The translations under genes were made by a program, and so were the position numbers. This document shows, piece after piece, positions 1 to 9,433 of a stretch of 55,059 bases of DNA; positions within the stretch are counted from its first letter, which is position 1, and each line of letters opens with the position of its first letter. The DNA lies in the IMG/VR virus record IMGVR_UViG_3300047547_000250, positions 1-55,059 of that record; one strand, given 5' to 3'. The notes beneath the pieces were generated by a model that had not been told where the DNA came from, did not search any database, and saw nothing but the letters and a program-made list of their open reading frames with translations. This DNA comes from a virus.

Positions 1-777
1 ACATGGGATTTTTCTGGTCTAACAGTTGTAAATGCCAACGTCACTTTAAGAAACGTCATGACATTTGATCAAATGTCATTCAGTGATTGCATTTCAATTA
101 CTGCAAGTTCATGTACAGTGACTAATAGCAAAATTAGAACAGTATCAACAACCGCAAACTCGTTGGTGCTTAATGTATCATCTAGTATTTCTAATTGTGA
201 CATAAACACAACTAAAATTTCAGCAGGTGTTGCTCTTACTCAAGTGTCAACACCTTCAATTTTCACTAATTCAAATTTTGTTGGTTCTGCATCTACAGGA
301 CATGCAATTGAAATAACAACACCCGGAACATATTCTTTTTCGGGTAACGTATTTTCTGGCTATGGCGCTACAGGCTCTACTAGTGCAGCAATTTATAACA
401 ATTCAGGCGGTGCAGTAACATTGAACATTGCAGGCGGCGGTTCTGTTCCAACGTATCGAAATGGTGCATCTGCTACTACAACAGTCGTTGCTGCTGCAAA
501 CGTTACATTGACTGGGTTGAAATCTGACTCTGAAGTCAGAGCATATCTAGGAACAGACTATGCAACATCAACTGAGTTAGCTGGCACCGAATCTTCTGGT
601 ACAAGTTTCAATTTCTCACAATCTGTTTCAGGACAAAACGGATATATTCAGATATTCCATGTAGATTACCAACCTATTACATTACCAATTACGTATTCAG
701 GTGTAGATCAATCAATTCCAATTCAGCAAACAACTGATAGACAGTACGCACGAGGATCAATCTTTACACCCGGTTAA
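1..777 (+). CDS. Beta-rich tail fibre/spike-like protein, 5' end cut off
   Basis: The reading frame is open from base 1, so the true start lies upstream; the first ATG in the window (58) is probably internal. The visible 259 residues are rich in Ser, Thr, Asn and Val. Short strand-turn repeats of the kind seen in right-handed parallel beta-helices occupy roughly residues 20-140 (for example ISNCDINTTKIS, FTNSNFVG, FSGNVFSG). A beta-sandwich-like tail follows (TSFNFSQSV, GYIQIFHVDY). No catalytic motif was recognised. It is followed by another virion gene after a TAAATA late-promoter-like box. Fibre, spike or capsid-decoration protein are all possible; the structural role is inferred from composition and neighbours. 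Confidence 0.55.
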   Translation, partial: TWDFSGLTVVNANVTLRNVMTFDQMSFSDCISITASSCTVTNSKIRTVSTTANSLVLNVSSSISNCDINTTKISAGVALTQVSTPSIFTNSNFVGSASTGHAIEITTPGTYSFSGNVFSGYGATGSTSAAIYNNSGGAVTLNIAGGGSVPTYRNGASATTTVVAAANVTLTGLKSDSEVRAYLGTDYATSTELAGTESSGTSFNFSQSVSGQNGYIQIFHVDYQPITLPITYSGVDQSIPIQQTTDRQYARGSIFTPG

Positions 778-778
778 T

Positions 779-787
779 CTTAAATAG
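779..787 (+). promoter_or_regulatory. T4-late-like promoter box (TTAAATAG)
   Basis: TAAATA at 781-786 lies 37 bases before the ATG at 824 and matches the core of the T4 late promoter (TATAAATA), which is read by the gp55-type sigma with no -35 element. Similar boxes with similar spacing precede 2669, 16756 and 52619, which supports it as a real signal. Confidence 0.5.
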
Positions 788-823
788 TCATAGAAGTATT
801 TTATAACATAAGGAAAATAATAA

Positions 824-2566
824 ATGGCAGCTTATACAGAACTTCCTATCGTTGATCCCGATGAGCTAGGGTATCACGTTGGTACAGAAGGAACATTTGC
901 AACCACATTCTCTGCATCAACTGAAGAATTGGTTATTAACGTTACTACAAAAACTATAGCGTTGAAAGTAACTGGTAACTTGGATCAAGATGGTGCAACT
1001 GTAAAGGCAGTGTACTCAAAACTAAAAGATGCATGGCGCTCAAATGCAACACTAATTAAGTTCCCATTCCCAATGGGTCCAATTACGGATGAACAGTTTG
1101 AATTGATTAACGGCTGGAACTGGGATAAAACTCAGTCATCAGGTGCAGCAACTCAAACAACTGTTGAATTGCTACGCACTGGTGGTTGGTCTGTAGTGTC
1201 TGGTGGTGTAGACTTAGAGCGTTGGACAAACGTCATTACTCTAGGTTCTCTAGGTTCCACTGACCAAGTTTACTACCAACAAGTTGATGCTGATACAGCA
1301 TCCGTAAACTTCAAGCTGACTGGTAAAGTAAACCAAGCTATCCAAGTTTGGTCTGATCCAAACGGCGACGGTAACGTCGCTGATGGCTACAACCGCACAA
1401 CGTACTTGAAGATATTCGTACGTGAGTGGGAAAAGATTTATGCACAGTCCGAAATATTCGATATTGGTGTGGCAACAATTCTACCACAAGCATATCGTTA
1501 TCCGTTAACAAACTCAGCTGACTTGAAGATTACAGTAACAACTGCTAATATTGGTACTGAGTTGGATACTGGGTATCCTGGCACGCCTGGTCTACCCAAC
1601 GTTGGTGTCTATGCCAACGTTCGCATTGACTACTTGCGTGACACTAACAGCAATTTCTATGTTGTTCGTGGTGACTTTGCATCTGCAACTGCATATGTTA
1701 TTGGCAACGTTGTTAAAGACACAGGTAACAGCAGATGGTACAAGTGTATTCTTGGTTACACCTCAACTGCGACTTTGCCTTCTGCAAACGCAACTAACTG
1801 GGCAGCATACGAAGGTGAGCGTCTAATTGGTAGCAACTATTATCCATTCACGATTATTGTCGATGGTGATACTGGTGTTGCTGCTTCTGGGTCTGGTGCT
1901 GCTAGAACTGGTCAAATTTATACTGCGGTTCAATACCAATTGAAACTTGCAACTGATATTGACGATGCAGTTGGCGCAGTTACTGGTAAGACTGCTTCTT
2001 CGTTGCTAAGATTCGTTGGTGATACGCTAGTTACATCTGCTGGTGTATATGTTGACTCGTTCAATGCACAAGATACTAACAGTATTACATTCACTGATGC
2101 ATTGGGGTCTGCTAGGACTTTCCCATATGTTGCTGCATTGACTGTTAACTTTGGTACCAACTTGCAAGATGACCAATATGCAAAATATTGGGTATTCTTT
2201 ACCAATGATGATGCTGGCTCCAATAGTGGTCGCGATTTCGCTACAACAAACGCTATTATTGTTAAAGATGCTGATGGCATTGATATGACAGGTGATGTAA
2301 ACCCAGCTTGGCCTACTAAGCGTGTATCAGTTTCACACACATACAACTATGATTCAAATGACCAACGTGGCGTGGGTACATACAACTCAGGTGATGGTGT
2401 AGGTGACTCCGCCAAGACCAATGCACCGATTACCGTAGTTGGTATTGGTCTAAGAACGGGTCAGTACGTTATTGCAACAGGTACTATTGAGAAATCAACC
2501 GGTAATTCAGTTACAATCACGTCATCGCTAGAAAGAAACTATAGTCAAGGTACAACGTATCCTTAA
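824..2566 (+). CDS. Virion structural protein (580 aa)
   Basis: A long beta-rich protein with a clear ribosome site (AAGGAAAA) before the ATG. Residues 60-140 (WRSNATLIKFPFPMGPIT, then a GWNW segment and LLRTGGWSV) match a family I recall as common virion proteins in uncultured aquatic phages. DQVYYQQVDAD follows near 150. Around residues 285-335 an insert (VIGNVVKDTG, WYKCILGYTST, NATNWAAYEG) resembles the small aromatic carbohydrate-binding modules often placed on phage surfaces. The gene stands alone between a late-type promoter box and a strong terminator, as expected for a highly expressed structural gene. The exact role (tube, sheath, decoration) cannot be decided from sequence alone. 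Confidence 0.6.
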   Translation: MAAYTELPIVDPDELGYHVGTEGTFATTFSASTEELVINVTTKTIALKVTGNLDQDGATVKAVYSKLKDAWRSNATLIKFPFPMGPITDEQFELINGWNWDKTQSSGAATQTTVELLRTGGWSVVSGGVDLERWTNVITLGSLGSTDQVYYQQVDADTASVNFKLTGKVNQAIQVWSDPNGDGNVADGYNRTTYLKIFVREWEKIYAQSEIFDIGVATILPQAYRYPLTNSADLKITVTTANIGTELDTGYPGTPGLPNVGVYANVRIDYLRDTNSNFYVVRGDFASATAYVIGNVVKDTGNSRWYKCILGYTSTATLPSANATNWAAYEGERLIGSNYYPFTIIVDGDTGVAASGSGAARTGQIYTAVQYQLKLATDIDDAVGAVTGKTASSLLRFVGDTLVTSAGVYVDSFNAQDTNSITFTDALGSARTFPYVAALTVNFGTNLQDDQYAKYWVFFTNDDAGSNSGRDFATTNAIIVKDADGIDMTGDVNPAWPTKRVSVSHTYNYDSNDQRGVGTYNSGDGVGDSAKTNAPITVVGIGLRTGQYVIATGTIEKSTGNSVTITSSLERNYSQGTTYP

Positions 2567-2580
2567 TGTAGATTGATATA

Positions 2581-2623
2581 GGGTGAACGTGTGATATAAT
2601 AACATTCACACGTTCACCCTTTT
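2581..2623 (+). terminator. Intrinsic terminator, 13-bp perfect stem
   Basis: GGGTGAACGTGTG (2581-2593) pairs perfectly with CACACGTTCACCC (2607-2619) across a 13-base loop, followed by TTTT. It lies 15 bases after the stop of the 580-residue structural gene. Confidence 0.85.
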
Positions 2624-2630
2624 CACATAC

Positions 2631-2640
2631 TCTAAATAGT
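2631..2640 (+). promoter_or_regulatory. T4-late-like promoter box (CTAAATAG)
   Basis: TAAATA at 2633-2638 sits directly after the terminator and 30 bases before the ATG at 2669, so it would restart late transcription for the next gene. Confidence 0.5.
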
Positions 2641-2668
2641 TTAACGAAACATACTAGAAAATACATAT

Positions 2669-3247
2669 ATGACTACTAGAAGTGAATATCGCAATGCTTG
2701 TTTTAGAGCCAAGAAAAACGTTCTAGCTGATAAGCAATTACCATTAATTGAAGAAATAAAAGTTCTGATGGAACCGCATCAGCACTGGAGTAATTTTTCA
2801 GTTGAATGGGATATTATGATAAACAAAGATAAACAGCTGTCTATCATTACACCCGAGTCAAATTATGATTATGCACATAATACATTGTTAGAAGCATCGT
2901 TGTTGTTTAGAAAAGATATTCCGTTTGATGACTTCGATGATCGTCAAATGAACATTGTGAACATTATTGATTCACTAATGCTTGATGGTGTAATGACGTG
3001 GGGTAACTACAATAAAGTATGGGGTATAGCACTAGATCCAGTTACTAAGCAATTTAGTACGTTGTTATATAAAGAAACAAAGAATCAGTTAGATGTAACT
3101 GATGAGATGATCAAAGCATCAATGAAAGATGCAGATGGTTCTGCATTTACGTCGCCAAAAACAGAAACTGTTTTAGAAGCAAACCCAATGGATGTTGCAC
3201 AACAAAAAGCATTCGAAGAGTTTTTAGCTAAAAAATATGCCAAGTAA
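2669..3247 (+). CDS. Uncharacterised acidic protein (192 aa)
   Basis: Not recognised. It is a mainly helical, acidic protein: an Arg/Lys-rich first helix (residues 1-25), a central segment with WSNFSVEWDI and FDDFDDRQMN, and a C-terminal helix (VAQQKAFEEFLAKKYAK). It sits between two structural genes behind its own terminator and late-promoter box. A tail-assembly chaperone or scaffold would fit that slot, but no frameshift signal or family motif supports either. The start is the first ATG after the promoter box and lacks a clear Shine-Dalgarno. Confidence 0.55.
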   Translation: MTTRSEYRNACFRAKKNVLADKQLPLIEEIKVLMEPHQHWSNFSVEWDIMINKDKQLSIITPESNYDYAHNTLLEASLLFRKDIPFDDFDDRQMNIVNIIDSLMLDGVMTWGNYNKVWGIALDPVTKQFSTLLYKETKNQLDVTDEMIKASMKDADGSAFTSPKTETVLEANPMDVAQQKAFEEFLAKKYAK

Positions 3248-3257
3248 GGATTAACAG

Positions 3258-4616
3258 ATGGCAACATCATACGTTAGAGTACCACCGGACAGTACCGGCA
3301 AGAAAGTTTTTTCAAAAGAGCACGTAATAGGTGCCGATACTGTTCAAACACAGGTAATTCACGTTGCCGATTCAACTGACCCAACTCAAGCGCTAGCCAT
3401 CAATGCAACTGGTGCAGCTTCTGTAACATTTGCAGAAGGTCAGCCAACAATGTCTGGTTTTGGTTCATTGAAAACAAGTTCTGAAAGAGTTCTTGGCGTA
3501 TACGAAAGTTCACTGGATACATACGAAGCATTATTTTCAACTGTAACTGCTAATGGCGGGGTATCTAACTATACCCCAAGTGAATCAAGTCAAGTGCTAT
3601 TAGTAAACAGCACAAGTGGCAGTCGATCAATGATAATGACCAATCGTTATCATTATTATACACCTGGAACATCAAGTCTGTTTAAGATGACTGTTTCTTG
3701 TGGTGATGCAGGTAAAGTTGGTAATATTCGTCGTTGGGGTGCTTTTGATCAAAACGATGGCATCTTTTTTGAATTATATGAAACTACTGTAAATGTAGTA
3801 ATTCGTTCATCAACATCAGGTTCGGTTGTTGAAAATCGTGTTGCACAATCTGCATGGAATCACGATAAACTGAATGGAACTGGTCTTAGTTCACATACAT
3901 TGAACATCACTGGGATTAATGTATTCTGGATGGACTATCAGTGGCTTGGTGCAGGCAGAGTTCGTTTTGGTATCTACACACCAGATGGTTCTCGTGTTGT
4001 ATGTCATCAATTTGAAAATGCTGGTTTAAATTCTCTACCATACATGCGTACTGGTACGCTACCAGCAGCATTAGAAAACGTTAACACTGCGTCAACGGGT
4101 GCTTCAAGTGAATTACGTTCAGTCTGTATTGGTGTATATACAGAAGGTACATATGAAGATTATGCTTTCTGGAGATTTTCCGACGTTGATAGAAACATTA
4201 CTGGAGTAACAACTAATACCGTTGCATTCAGTATCAGAACATTATCTACATTCAACGGTAAGCATAATCACGTTGTTGTATACCCAGAAACATTGAATGT
4301 TTGGTGTGATCAACCAGTAGCAGTAACTATGTGGCAAGCAACAAGCGTAACTGGTGGAACATGGGATGCATTAGCATCTACATGTGAAGTAAACTATACC
4401 GGAACAGTTGATACAACAGGTTCACAAAAATTTAAAACTTTGTATTTCAATACCGGCGCAGAAGCATTCGATCTTGATAAATTCTTCGAGAAAAATGATG
4501 AAGGTATTCTAACCAGTGCGACTGGTGTCCCAGAAGTTTGGTCATTCTTAGTAACTAAACTTACAGCTGCTTCAACAAATGCATCGTTGAATCTAGGTTA
4601 CAAGGAATTGTGGTAA
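3258..4616 (+). CDS. Virion structural protein (452 aa)
   Basis: Begins 10 bases after the previous stop with a good ribosome site (AAGGA). The sequence has many short strands and aromatic-Gly motifs: NIRRWGAFDQNDGIFFEL near 155-172, then FWMDYQWLGAGRVRFGIY near 222-240, and VFWMDYQ/MRTGTLPA further on. This layout recalls virion proteins of uncultured T4-like and podophage genomes that resemble jelly-roll fibre or decoration proteins. No enzyme motif is visible. The short N-terminal arm (residues 1-60) looks like a virion-docking segment. The structural assignment is inferred from fold-like features and position. Confidence 0.55.
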   Translation: MATSYVRVPPDSTGKKVFSKEHVIGADTVQTQVIHVADSTDPTQALAINATGAASVTFAEGQPTMSGFGSLKTSSERVLGVYESSLDTYEALFSTVTANGGVSNYTPSESSQVLLVNSTSGSRSMIMTNRYHYYTPGTSSLFKMTVSCGDAGKVGNIRRWGAFDQNDGIFFELYETTVNVVIRSSTSGSVVENRVAQSAWNHDKLNGTGLSSHTLNITGINVFWMDYQWLGAGRVRFGIYTPDGSRVVCHQFENAGLNSLPYMRTGTLPAALENVNTASTGASSELRSVCIGVYTEGTYEDYAFWRFSDVDRNITGVTTNTVAFSIRTLSTFNGKHNHVVVYPETLNVWCDQPVAVTMWQATSVTGGTWDALASTCEVNYTGTVDTTGSQKFKTLYFNTGAEAFDLDKFFEKNDEGILTSATGVPEVWSFLVTKLTAASTNASLNLGYKELW

Positions 4617-4619
4617 TAC

Positions 4620-5450
4620 ATGCTTCTGTCTCTATCACCAAACTGGTGGGAAGATTGGGAATTATACCACAAAGTTGTATTTGATGGTATTAATAGACTG
4701 ATCATAATCACTCCAAATGCTAGTAGCATATCAGTTAAAACTGATATCTATTCGGCATGGAAGGAGTGGCTCAGCTTGCGTGACAATGCAAAGTTCCTAC
4801 CAGCAATTAGAACAACAGGTGGTGACCCAACAGGTAATTCTCAATACACTGGTGATGTATACTTCTTGATTAATAATTGGAGAATACTAGTTGATCATAG
4901 TTGTGATGTAGATGGCGTGATCTACTCCGATGACTTTCCAAGTCCATTTATTCAACAAGAAGGTACTCAGATTGTTACAAACAAAGTATCTGCACTTGTT
5001 AATATTGTATCTACATCTGGTACAGTGGGTGGTGATGTACCAACAGCGTCTGAGGTTGCAAATGCAGTATGGACAAATACATCTAGAACTCTAACACAGA
5101 CACCTACATACAATGGACCATCAGTAGTTCAAATTAGACAAGAGTTAGATACAAACAGTTCAAAACTTCAACAGCTAGTAACCAATACACAAAGTATTCC
5201 TTCTGCTAATACAATTGCAGATGCAGTCAGGGTTGAATTGACTCCTGAACTAACAAAGATAATGACTTTGGAAAACAATCCAGGGTTAACAGTTTCTCAA
5301 GCAACAATGCTTGCAGAATTGTATGCAATCATGGGGTTAGATCCAACTAAACCTCTAATTGTCACACAAAATCAGAGAACTGCTGGTGCTGGTATAAACC
5401 AAAACATTACAACATCACAGACTCAAACAACTGTAACTAGAAATGTTTGA
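4620..5450 (+). CDS. Phage structural protein of unknown role (276 aa)
   Basis: Opens with WWEDWELYHKVVFDGINR, then a compact domain to about residue 110 (YSAWKEWLSLRDN, VYFLINNWRI, CDVDGVIYSDDF). A Ser/Thr-rich linker and a helical segment (IRQELDTNSSKLQQLV) lead to a conserved-looking tail, LAELYAIMGLDPTKPLIV (about 235-252). This arrangement is shared, as I recall it, by small virion or neck-region proteins in many uncultured phages. It overlaps the next gene by 8 bases (ATGTTTGA), indicating coupled translation. The precise role is unknown. Confidence 0.5.
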   Translation: MLLSLSPNWWEDWELYHKVVFDGINRLIIITPNASSISVKTDIYSAWKEWLSLRDNAKFLPAIRTTGGDPTGNSQYTGDVYFLINNWRILVDHSCDVDGVIYSDDFPSPFIQQEGTQIVTNKVSALVNIVSTSGTVGGDVPTASEVANAVWTNTSRTLTQTPTYNGPSVVQIRQELDTNSSKLQQLVTNTQSIPSANTIADAVRVELTPELTKIMTLENNPGLTVSQATMLAELYAIMGLDPTKPLIVTQNQRTAGAGINQNITTSQTQTTVTRNV

Positions 5451-5808
5451 TACTCGTAATATGGCAACACTGGGGTTATACCCTGGGTTGACTACTCTAC
5501 GTTCAATTGCCAATATGGGGCATTTTGAAGTAGAAATAATAATTGAACCAGAAGTACCATCGTTTACAGGTGGTGGAGCATCTGGACCGTGGACAGTACC
5601 ACAAACTAAATATCTATTGAAGATCCGTGTCAGTCGAAAAGGCAAGACATGGGAATATAACTCGAAATTAAATCAGTCTACAGCAAAGGTGCTTGCAAAG
5701 TTTCTTGGTAGAGAATTGCCAGTAGTTAATGTAACTGATAGCAGATTAATAAAAACAGAACAACCAAACATTGAGGTAAGCCATGTTAGCACAACTAAAA
5801 TTGGATGA
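5443..5808 (+). CDS. Small hypothetical protein (121 aa)
   Basis: Not recognised. Residues 25-100 look like a small alpha/beta domain (FEVEIIIEPEVPS, KYLLKIRVSRKGKTWEYN, AKVLAKFLGREL). It overlaps the upstream stop by 8 bases and the downstream start by 26, so it belongs to a coupled run of structural genes. Later in-frame ATGs (5461, 5515) are possible starts; the overlap with the upstream stop favours 5443. Confidence 0.5.
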   Translation: MFDTRNMATLGLYPGLTTLRSIANMGHFEVEIIIEPEVPSFTGGGASGPWTVPQTKYLLKIRVSRKGKTWEYNSKLNQSTAKVLAKFLGRELPVVNVTDSRLIKTEQPNIEVSHVSTTKIG

Positions 5809-6184
5809 AGCAGCTAAATTAGAATTTAGCGTTGCGATTTCAGGTACAGCAGAACCACCAGAGTACAGGTTTGTCGTTGAGCTAGACATGTTTTCTTTAA
5901 TGTTGAAATGTCGCCAAGTTGGTGAACAGATTGAAGTATCTATTCCACCATTAAAAAACATTACTGGTGCAGGCGATAAGGATGTTCGTTTAGAAGTTCT
6001 AATAGATGGCAAATTATTTGTGCCTCTAAAAGACGTTATCAATTTTGAACCATGTATTGAGATTGAATCAAAAGCAAAACCAGTTATTAAACCAGAAGAT
6101 ATGGTTAAGATTGGTCCAGTGTCTGTAAAGAAGCAGCCCGTAACTGAAGAAAAAGACGGATACTTAGTAATTAAGAAGGGTTGA
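5783..6184 (+). CDS. Small beta-rich head/prohead-associated protein candidate
   Basis: A 133-residue protein. Residues 10-85 form alternating strands (LEFSVAISGTAEPPEYRFVV, CRQVGEQIEVSIPPL, VRLEVLIDGKLFVPLKDVI), and the tail is charged and flexible (SKAKPVIKPEDMVKIG, VTEEKDGYLVIKKG). A beta domain with a charged tail resembles small proteins near prohead core genes of T4-like marine phages, which I recall only loosely. It overlaps the previous gene by 26 bases and ends two bases before the next start. The head role is inferred. Confidence 0.4.
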   Translation: MLAQLKLDEAAKLEFSVAISGTAEPPEYRFVVELDMFSLMLKCRQVGEQIEVSIPPLKNITGAGDKDVRLEVLIDGKLFVPLKDVINFEPCIEIESKAKPVIKPEDMVKIGPVSVKKQPVTEEKDGYLVIKKG

Positions 6185-6185
6185 T

Positions 6186-8492
6186 ATGGTACAAGATAAT
6201 ACTGTAACAGGTGCTATTACAGAGGAATCAGTAGCATTTTTACTAGAAAATAAACTAGAAATTTTATCTGAGCAACAGTTAGAATTTCTAGTTGAGTCAC
6301 GTATTGACTTTATTAAGACAGCAAATAAAGACAAAATCAATACTGACCATGATCCTGAATCAGCAAAGATGAGTTCAGATGCTATTGTTGATCATATTGC
6401 ATCTAAAATTGACACATCTAAAAACAAAGCAAATACTCAATGGTTGGTTAATAGATACAAAGCAGGTGACTTTAAACTAGGTCATGGCAAAGATATCAAG
6501 AAAACAATGACCTCGTATGAGGCATCTAAAGATTTTCTTGAGAATAAAGATATAGGTTCATATAAATCAATATCACATCTTAAAGATGCATTAGTACCAG
6601 TACAAAGTGAAATCAAGTCCTTCAGTGAACGTAATGCTGAAGCTAAACGTGTAGACATGCCAGTTGTATTTGATGATGGCAGCAATAACATTGGATACAA
6701 AGTACCAAGTAGACAAACGTCCATAAACAACTATGGACCATCCGGCAAACTCGCTCATACAAATTGGTGTACTGCTGCCAATAGCTCAAGCAATATGTTC
6801 AATGGCTACAAAGGTGGTAAGTATACCTTACATCTGAACAATGGTCATATTCTTCAAGCACATTTTCAATCTAATCAACTTAAAGATATTAACAATTCAT
6901 CAATTGACTTGAATAAAGATAGTAGGTTTTCTTCTCATAAAGATACTATCAATGATTTCTTGAGCAAGACACACGAAGCAGAGGGTTCACCGACCACTAC
7001 TATTATCAATAAGCCCTCAATTTCATCAGCAAAATTTGATGAAATGCTACAGTCACATAAATCACTGATGGATTCAGTGAAATTAGACTCTAATGGTCAT
7101 GTGCCATACAATCAAGCACATAGACTACAGGATAGCACACTTAATATCGCAAACAGCATTAAGGATGCTGATATATCAGATCATCAATTCAATGAATTAA
7201 AGAGCTTTCATGGCATACATCGTACATCCAATTATGACTATGTAACTTCTCATTCAACTTTACAACATCATATACTGAATAACAAATTTGCTAACCCAAG
7301 TCATATTCATGAAGTTGCTAAAGACATAAACTTTAATGAGTTAACTTATGATAATAGAGAAGCCTTAGCAAAAATTGCAAAGCATCCTAATACATCAAGT
7401 GAAACCCATCATGCAATGATTGATGCAGCTCTTTCATCACCTAACAGTGATTTTATCAAAGATTATGCATCAAATGTATCACTGTATGGTAGCAATGTAT
7501 TGCCAGAACACTTAGCTAAAATTGATCACTTACACGGTCTAAAACACAATGCAATAATGAATAGTTCAGGTGCAGTTGTACCAGAACAATACTTCCATGA
7601 TTTAAAGGGATCAAGTGATGCACACGTTGCAATTTCATCACATCACAAGATACCTGAGAGTGTAGCAGATCATGTTTTACAAACAACGGATGATAAACAT
7701 ACACTGAACAATTTAGCAGTCAATCATGCTGTACCTGAACATATTGCTGGCTTAGCAATTGAAAAATCCAAATATGTTAACTTAACTGATTACATCAACC
7801 GTCCGACTGTTGATGAGAGAAGCATTTCTTCTGTTGCGTCTAGAGTTATTGATGGCCAAATAACATCGTCGTCAAATACTTGGTTACAGTCAAGGAAACT
7901 ACCTAGGCATATAGTTGAGCACGCTATTAACAGCAACGCAATAAAAAGTACAGTAAGTGAATATGGCAATTCAATTACAAACAACCCAAAAATCAAATCA
8001 GCTGATTTAGAAAAGTTAATAGATAATCCACATTATAATAGCAAAACTGGTGGGCATACAAATGCAGTTTTAAAATCACATGCAATAAATTCAAAAGTTA
8101 TTGATAAGCTATTTGAACATAATCATATCAATAGCGCAGCAACATCAACATTGTTAGATGAAGTTGATCCCACACATATTACACATGACCACATACATAA
8201 GATTCTTGACTCTAATGTAAATCTAAATTTGAAACATAGAATTTTAGTTGATCATTCTAAAGTTCAACTATCACATTTTAACAAAGTAAAGGGTGATAAT
8301 CGTTTCCATGGAGCTATTTCCAACTCTAAAAATGCACCACCTTCCATTTTACATGAATTATCTAGTTCACCGATGGAACACGTTCGTTTGAATGTTGCAA
8401 AGAATCCAAATACAGAAAATCGAACGCTACAAGCACTTAAAACAGATGCTTCACCTGAAGTAAGTCAAGTAGCAATTAAGAAGGCAAAATAA
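6186..8492 (+). CDS. Large internal/head protein candidate with WCTA motif and HEAT/LRV-like repeats (768 aa)
   Basis: Starts two bases after the preceding stop. Residues 1-60 are helical (SVAFLLENKLEILSEQQLEF). A central alpha/beta domain (about 150-250) carries THTN-W194-C195-T196-A197 followed by NMFNGYKGGKYTLHLNNGH, a Trp-Cys-Thr-Ala pattern I associate with uncharacterised phage head-region proteins. From about 380 to the end, short helical repeats rich in His, Asn and Pro recur (IAKHPNTSSETHHAM, LSSSPMEHVRLNVAKNPN, TDASPEVSQVAIKKAK), resembling leucine-rich-repeat-variant units. It overlaps the next gene by one base. It could be an internal virion or ejected protein; no enzymatic role is shown. 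Confidence 0.5.
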   Translation: MVQDNTVTGAITEESVAFLLENKLEILSEQQLEFLVESRIDFIKTANKDKINTDHDPESAKMSSDAIVDHIASKIDTSKNKANTQWLVNRYKAGDFKLGHGKDIKKTMTSYEASKDFLENKDIGSYKSISHLKDALVPVQSEIKSFSERNAEAKRVDMPVVFDDGSNNIGYKVPSRQTSINNYGPSGKLAHTNWCTAANSSSNMFNGYKGGKYTLHLNNGHILQAHFQSNQLKDINNSSIDLNKDSRFSSHKDTINDFLSKTHEAEGSPTTTIINKPSISSAKFDEMLQSHKSLMDSVKLDSNGHVPYNQAHRLQDSTLNIANSIKDADISDHQFNELKSFHGIHRTSNYDYVTSHSTLQHHILNNKFANPSHIHEVAKDINFNELTYDNREALAKIAKHPNTSSETHHAMIDAALSSPNSDFIKDYASNVSLYGSNVLPEHLAKIDHLHGLKHNAIMNSSGAVVPEQYFHDLKGSSDAHVAISSHHKIPESVADHVLQTTDDKHTLNNLAVNHAVPEHIAGLAIEKSKYVNLTDYINRPTVDERSISSVASRVIDGQITSSSNTWLQSRKLPRHIVEHAINSNAIKSTVSEYGNSITNNPKIKSADLEKLIDNPHYNSKTGGHTNAVLKSHAINSKVIDKLFEHNHINSAATSTLLDEVDPTHITHDHIHKILDSNVNLNLKHRILVDHSKVQLSHFNKVKGDNRFHGAISNSKNAPPSILHELSSSPMEHVRLNVAKNPNTENRTLQALKTDASPEVSQVAIKKAK

Positions 8493-9412
8493 TGGACTTT
8501 AAAATTAAAAAAATCGATGATACAACAAGCGTATATCATGATAGTTTAACAAATGATCCAATTGCTGTATGTAAGACCGTAAACAATAAGTACAAATCTG
8601 GTAAAACGTATCATATAGCATGGCATCCTGATGCCAGGAAGCTGTATTCGTTAACAAACGATTTAACACATACAAACTTTAGTACAACTGAGTCATCAGC
8701 AGCAGTTGGTACTCTTATTGAAAGAAAATACCACGAAGTTCAAAATTCTACCACAAAAGATCCTCTACATGCAGTGTTTGCAGGAAAGATTACAAAGCCA
8801 AATCAAACTAAAGACGCATCAGATGATATTGAGTTTCATGAATTTCATTTACACGATGCAGACAACAAGCATGTTGCATCAATGTATGTTAATTCAAAAT
8901 TAGCATCTGACATTGGTGTTAATCCTGAAAGTTTTAATACAAGTTACAACAATGACAAGTATAGATTAGCTCATCTAGTATTCCATGGTGAACAACCAAC
9001 AGCGGAAAAGTTTTCACAGTCAACAAAAAAGCACCCTGGCAATGACCCAATTGCAATGATGCATCAAGTGAGACACTGGTTGGATACAAAGGATAAAGAA
9101 CCTTCGTTTGTTGGTCATTACAAACAAACTGGATTACATGTCTATAAAACTAAACTAACTCCAGAGAATGCAACCATTGCATATGTAAATCATCTTAAAA
9201 GCGACTCTGCATATGATACCCATAAGTTTGAACATGTATCACCTACAGTGACTATAGCAAAGAAAAAATCTTCAAATAGTAGTATGTACTCAACTCATGG
9301 AATGTATGAAATCATTGATTCGTCTACACCCGGACAGTTGCATCACATCAAACATGAAATTCATCCAGTGGATAGCTATAAAACAGAACCATTGAACAAA
9401 ATTATTGAATAA
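8492..9412 (+). CDS. Uncharacterised protein, head-cluster member (306 aa)
   Basis: Not recognised. The start overlaps the previous stop (taATG). The protein is His- and Lys-rich, with two alpha/beta-looking halves: residues 1-75 (KIKKIDDTTSVYHDS, YHIAWHPDARKLYSLT) and 85-180 (HAVFAGKITKP, FHLHDADNKHVASMYVNSK). A C-terminal part, about 200-306, contains VGHYKQTGLHVYKTKLTPEN. The composition matches the 768-residue neighbour, suggesting joint function. A TAAATA box overlaps its stop codon. Confidence 0.45.
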   Translation: MDFKIKKIDDTTSVYHDSLTNDPIAVCKTVNNKYKSGKTYHIAWHPDARKLYSLTNDLTHTNFSTTESSAAVGTLIERKYHEVQNSTTKDPLHAVFAGKITKPNQTKDASDDIEFHEFHLHDADNKHVASMYVNSKLASDIGVNPESFNTSYNNDKYRLAHLVFHGEQPTAEKFSQSTKKHPGNDPIAMMHQVRHWLDTKDKEPSFVGHYKQTGLHVYKTKLTPENATIAYVNHLKSDSAYDTHKFEHVSPTVTIAKKKSSNSSMYSTHGMYEIIDSSTPGQLHHIKHEIHPVDSYKTEPLNKIIE

Positions 9413-9415
9413 ATA
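9410..9415 (+). promoter_or_regulatory. Possible late promoter box overlapping a stop codon
   Basis: TAAATA overlaps the TAA stop at 9410 and lies 18 bases before the ATG at 9434. That is closer than the other boxes but still leaves room for a short leader with AAAGGAT. The sequence could be coincidental. Confidence 0.25.
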
Positions 9416-9433
9416 CTCAAAAGGATACACCAA

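Noticed and set aside
1930-2346. 138-residue antisense frame in the 580-residue structural gene
   Set aside because: No ribosome site or domain; the sense frame is a clear structural protein.
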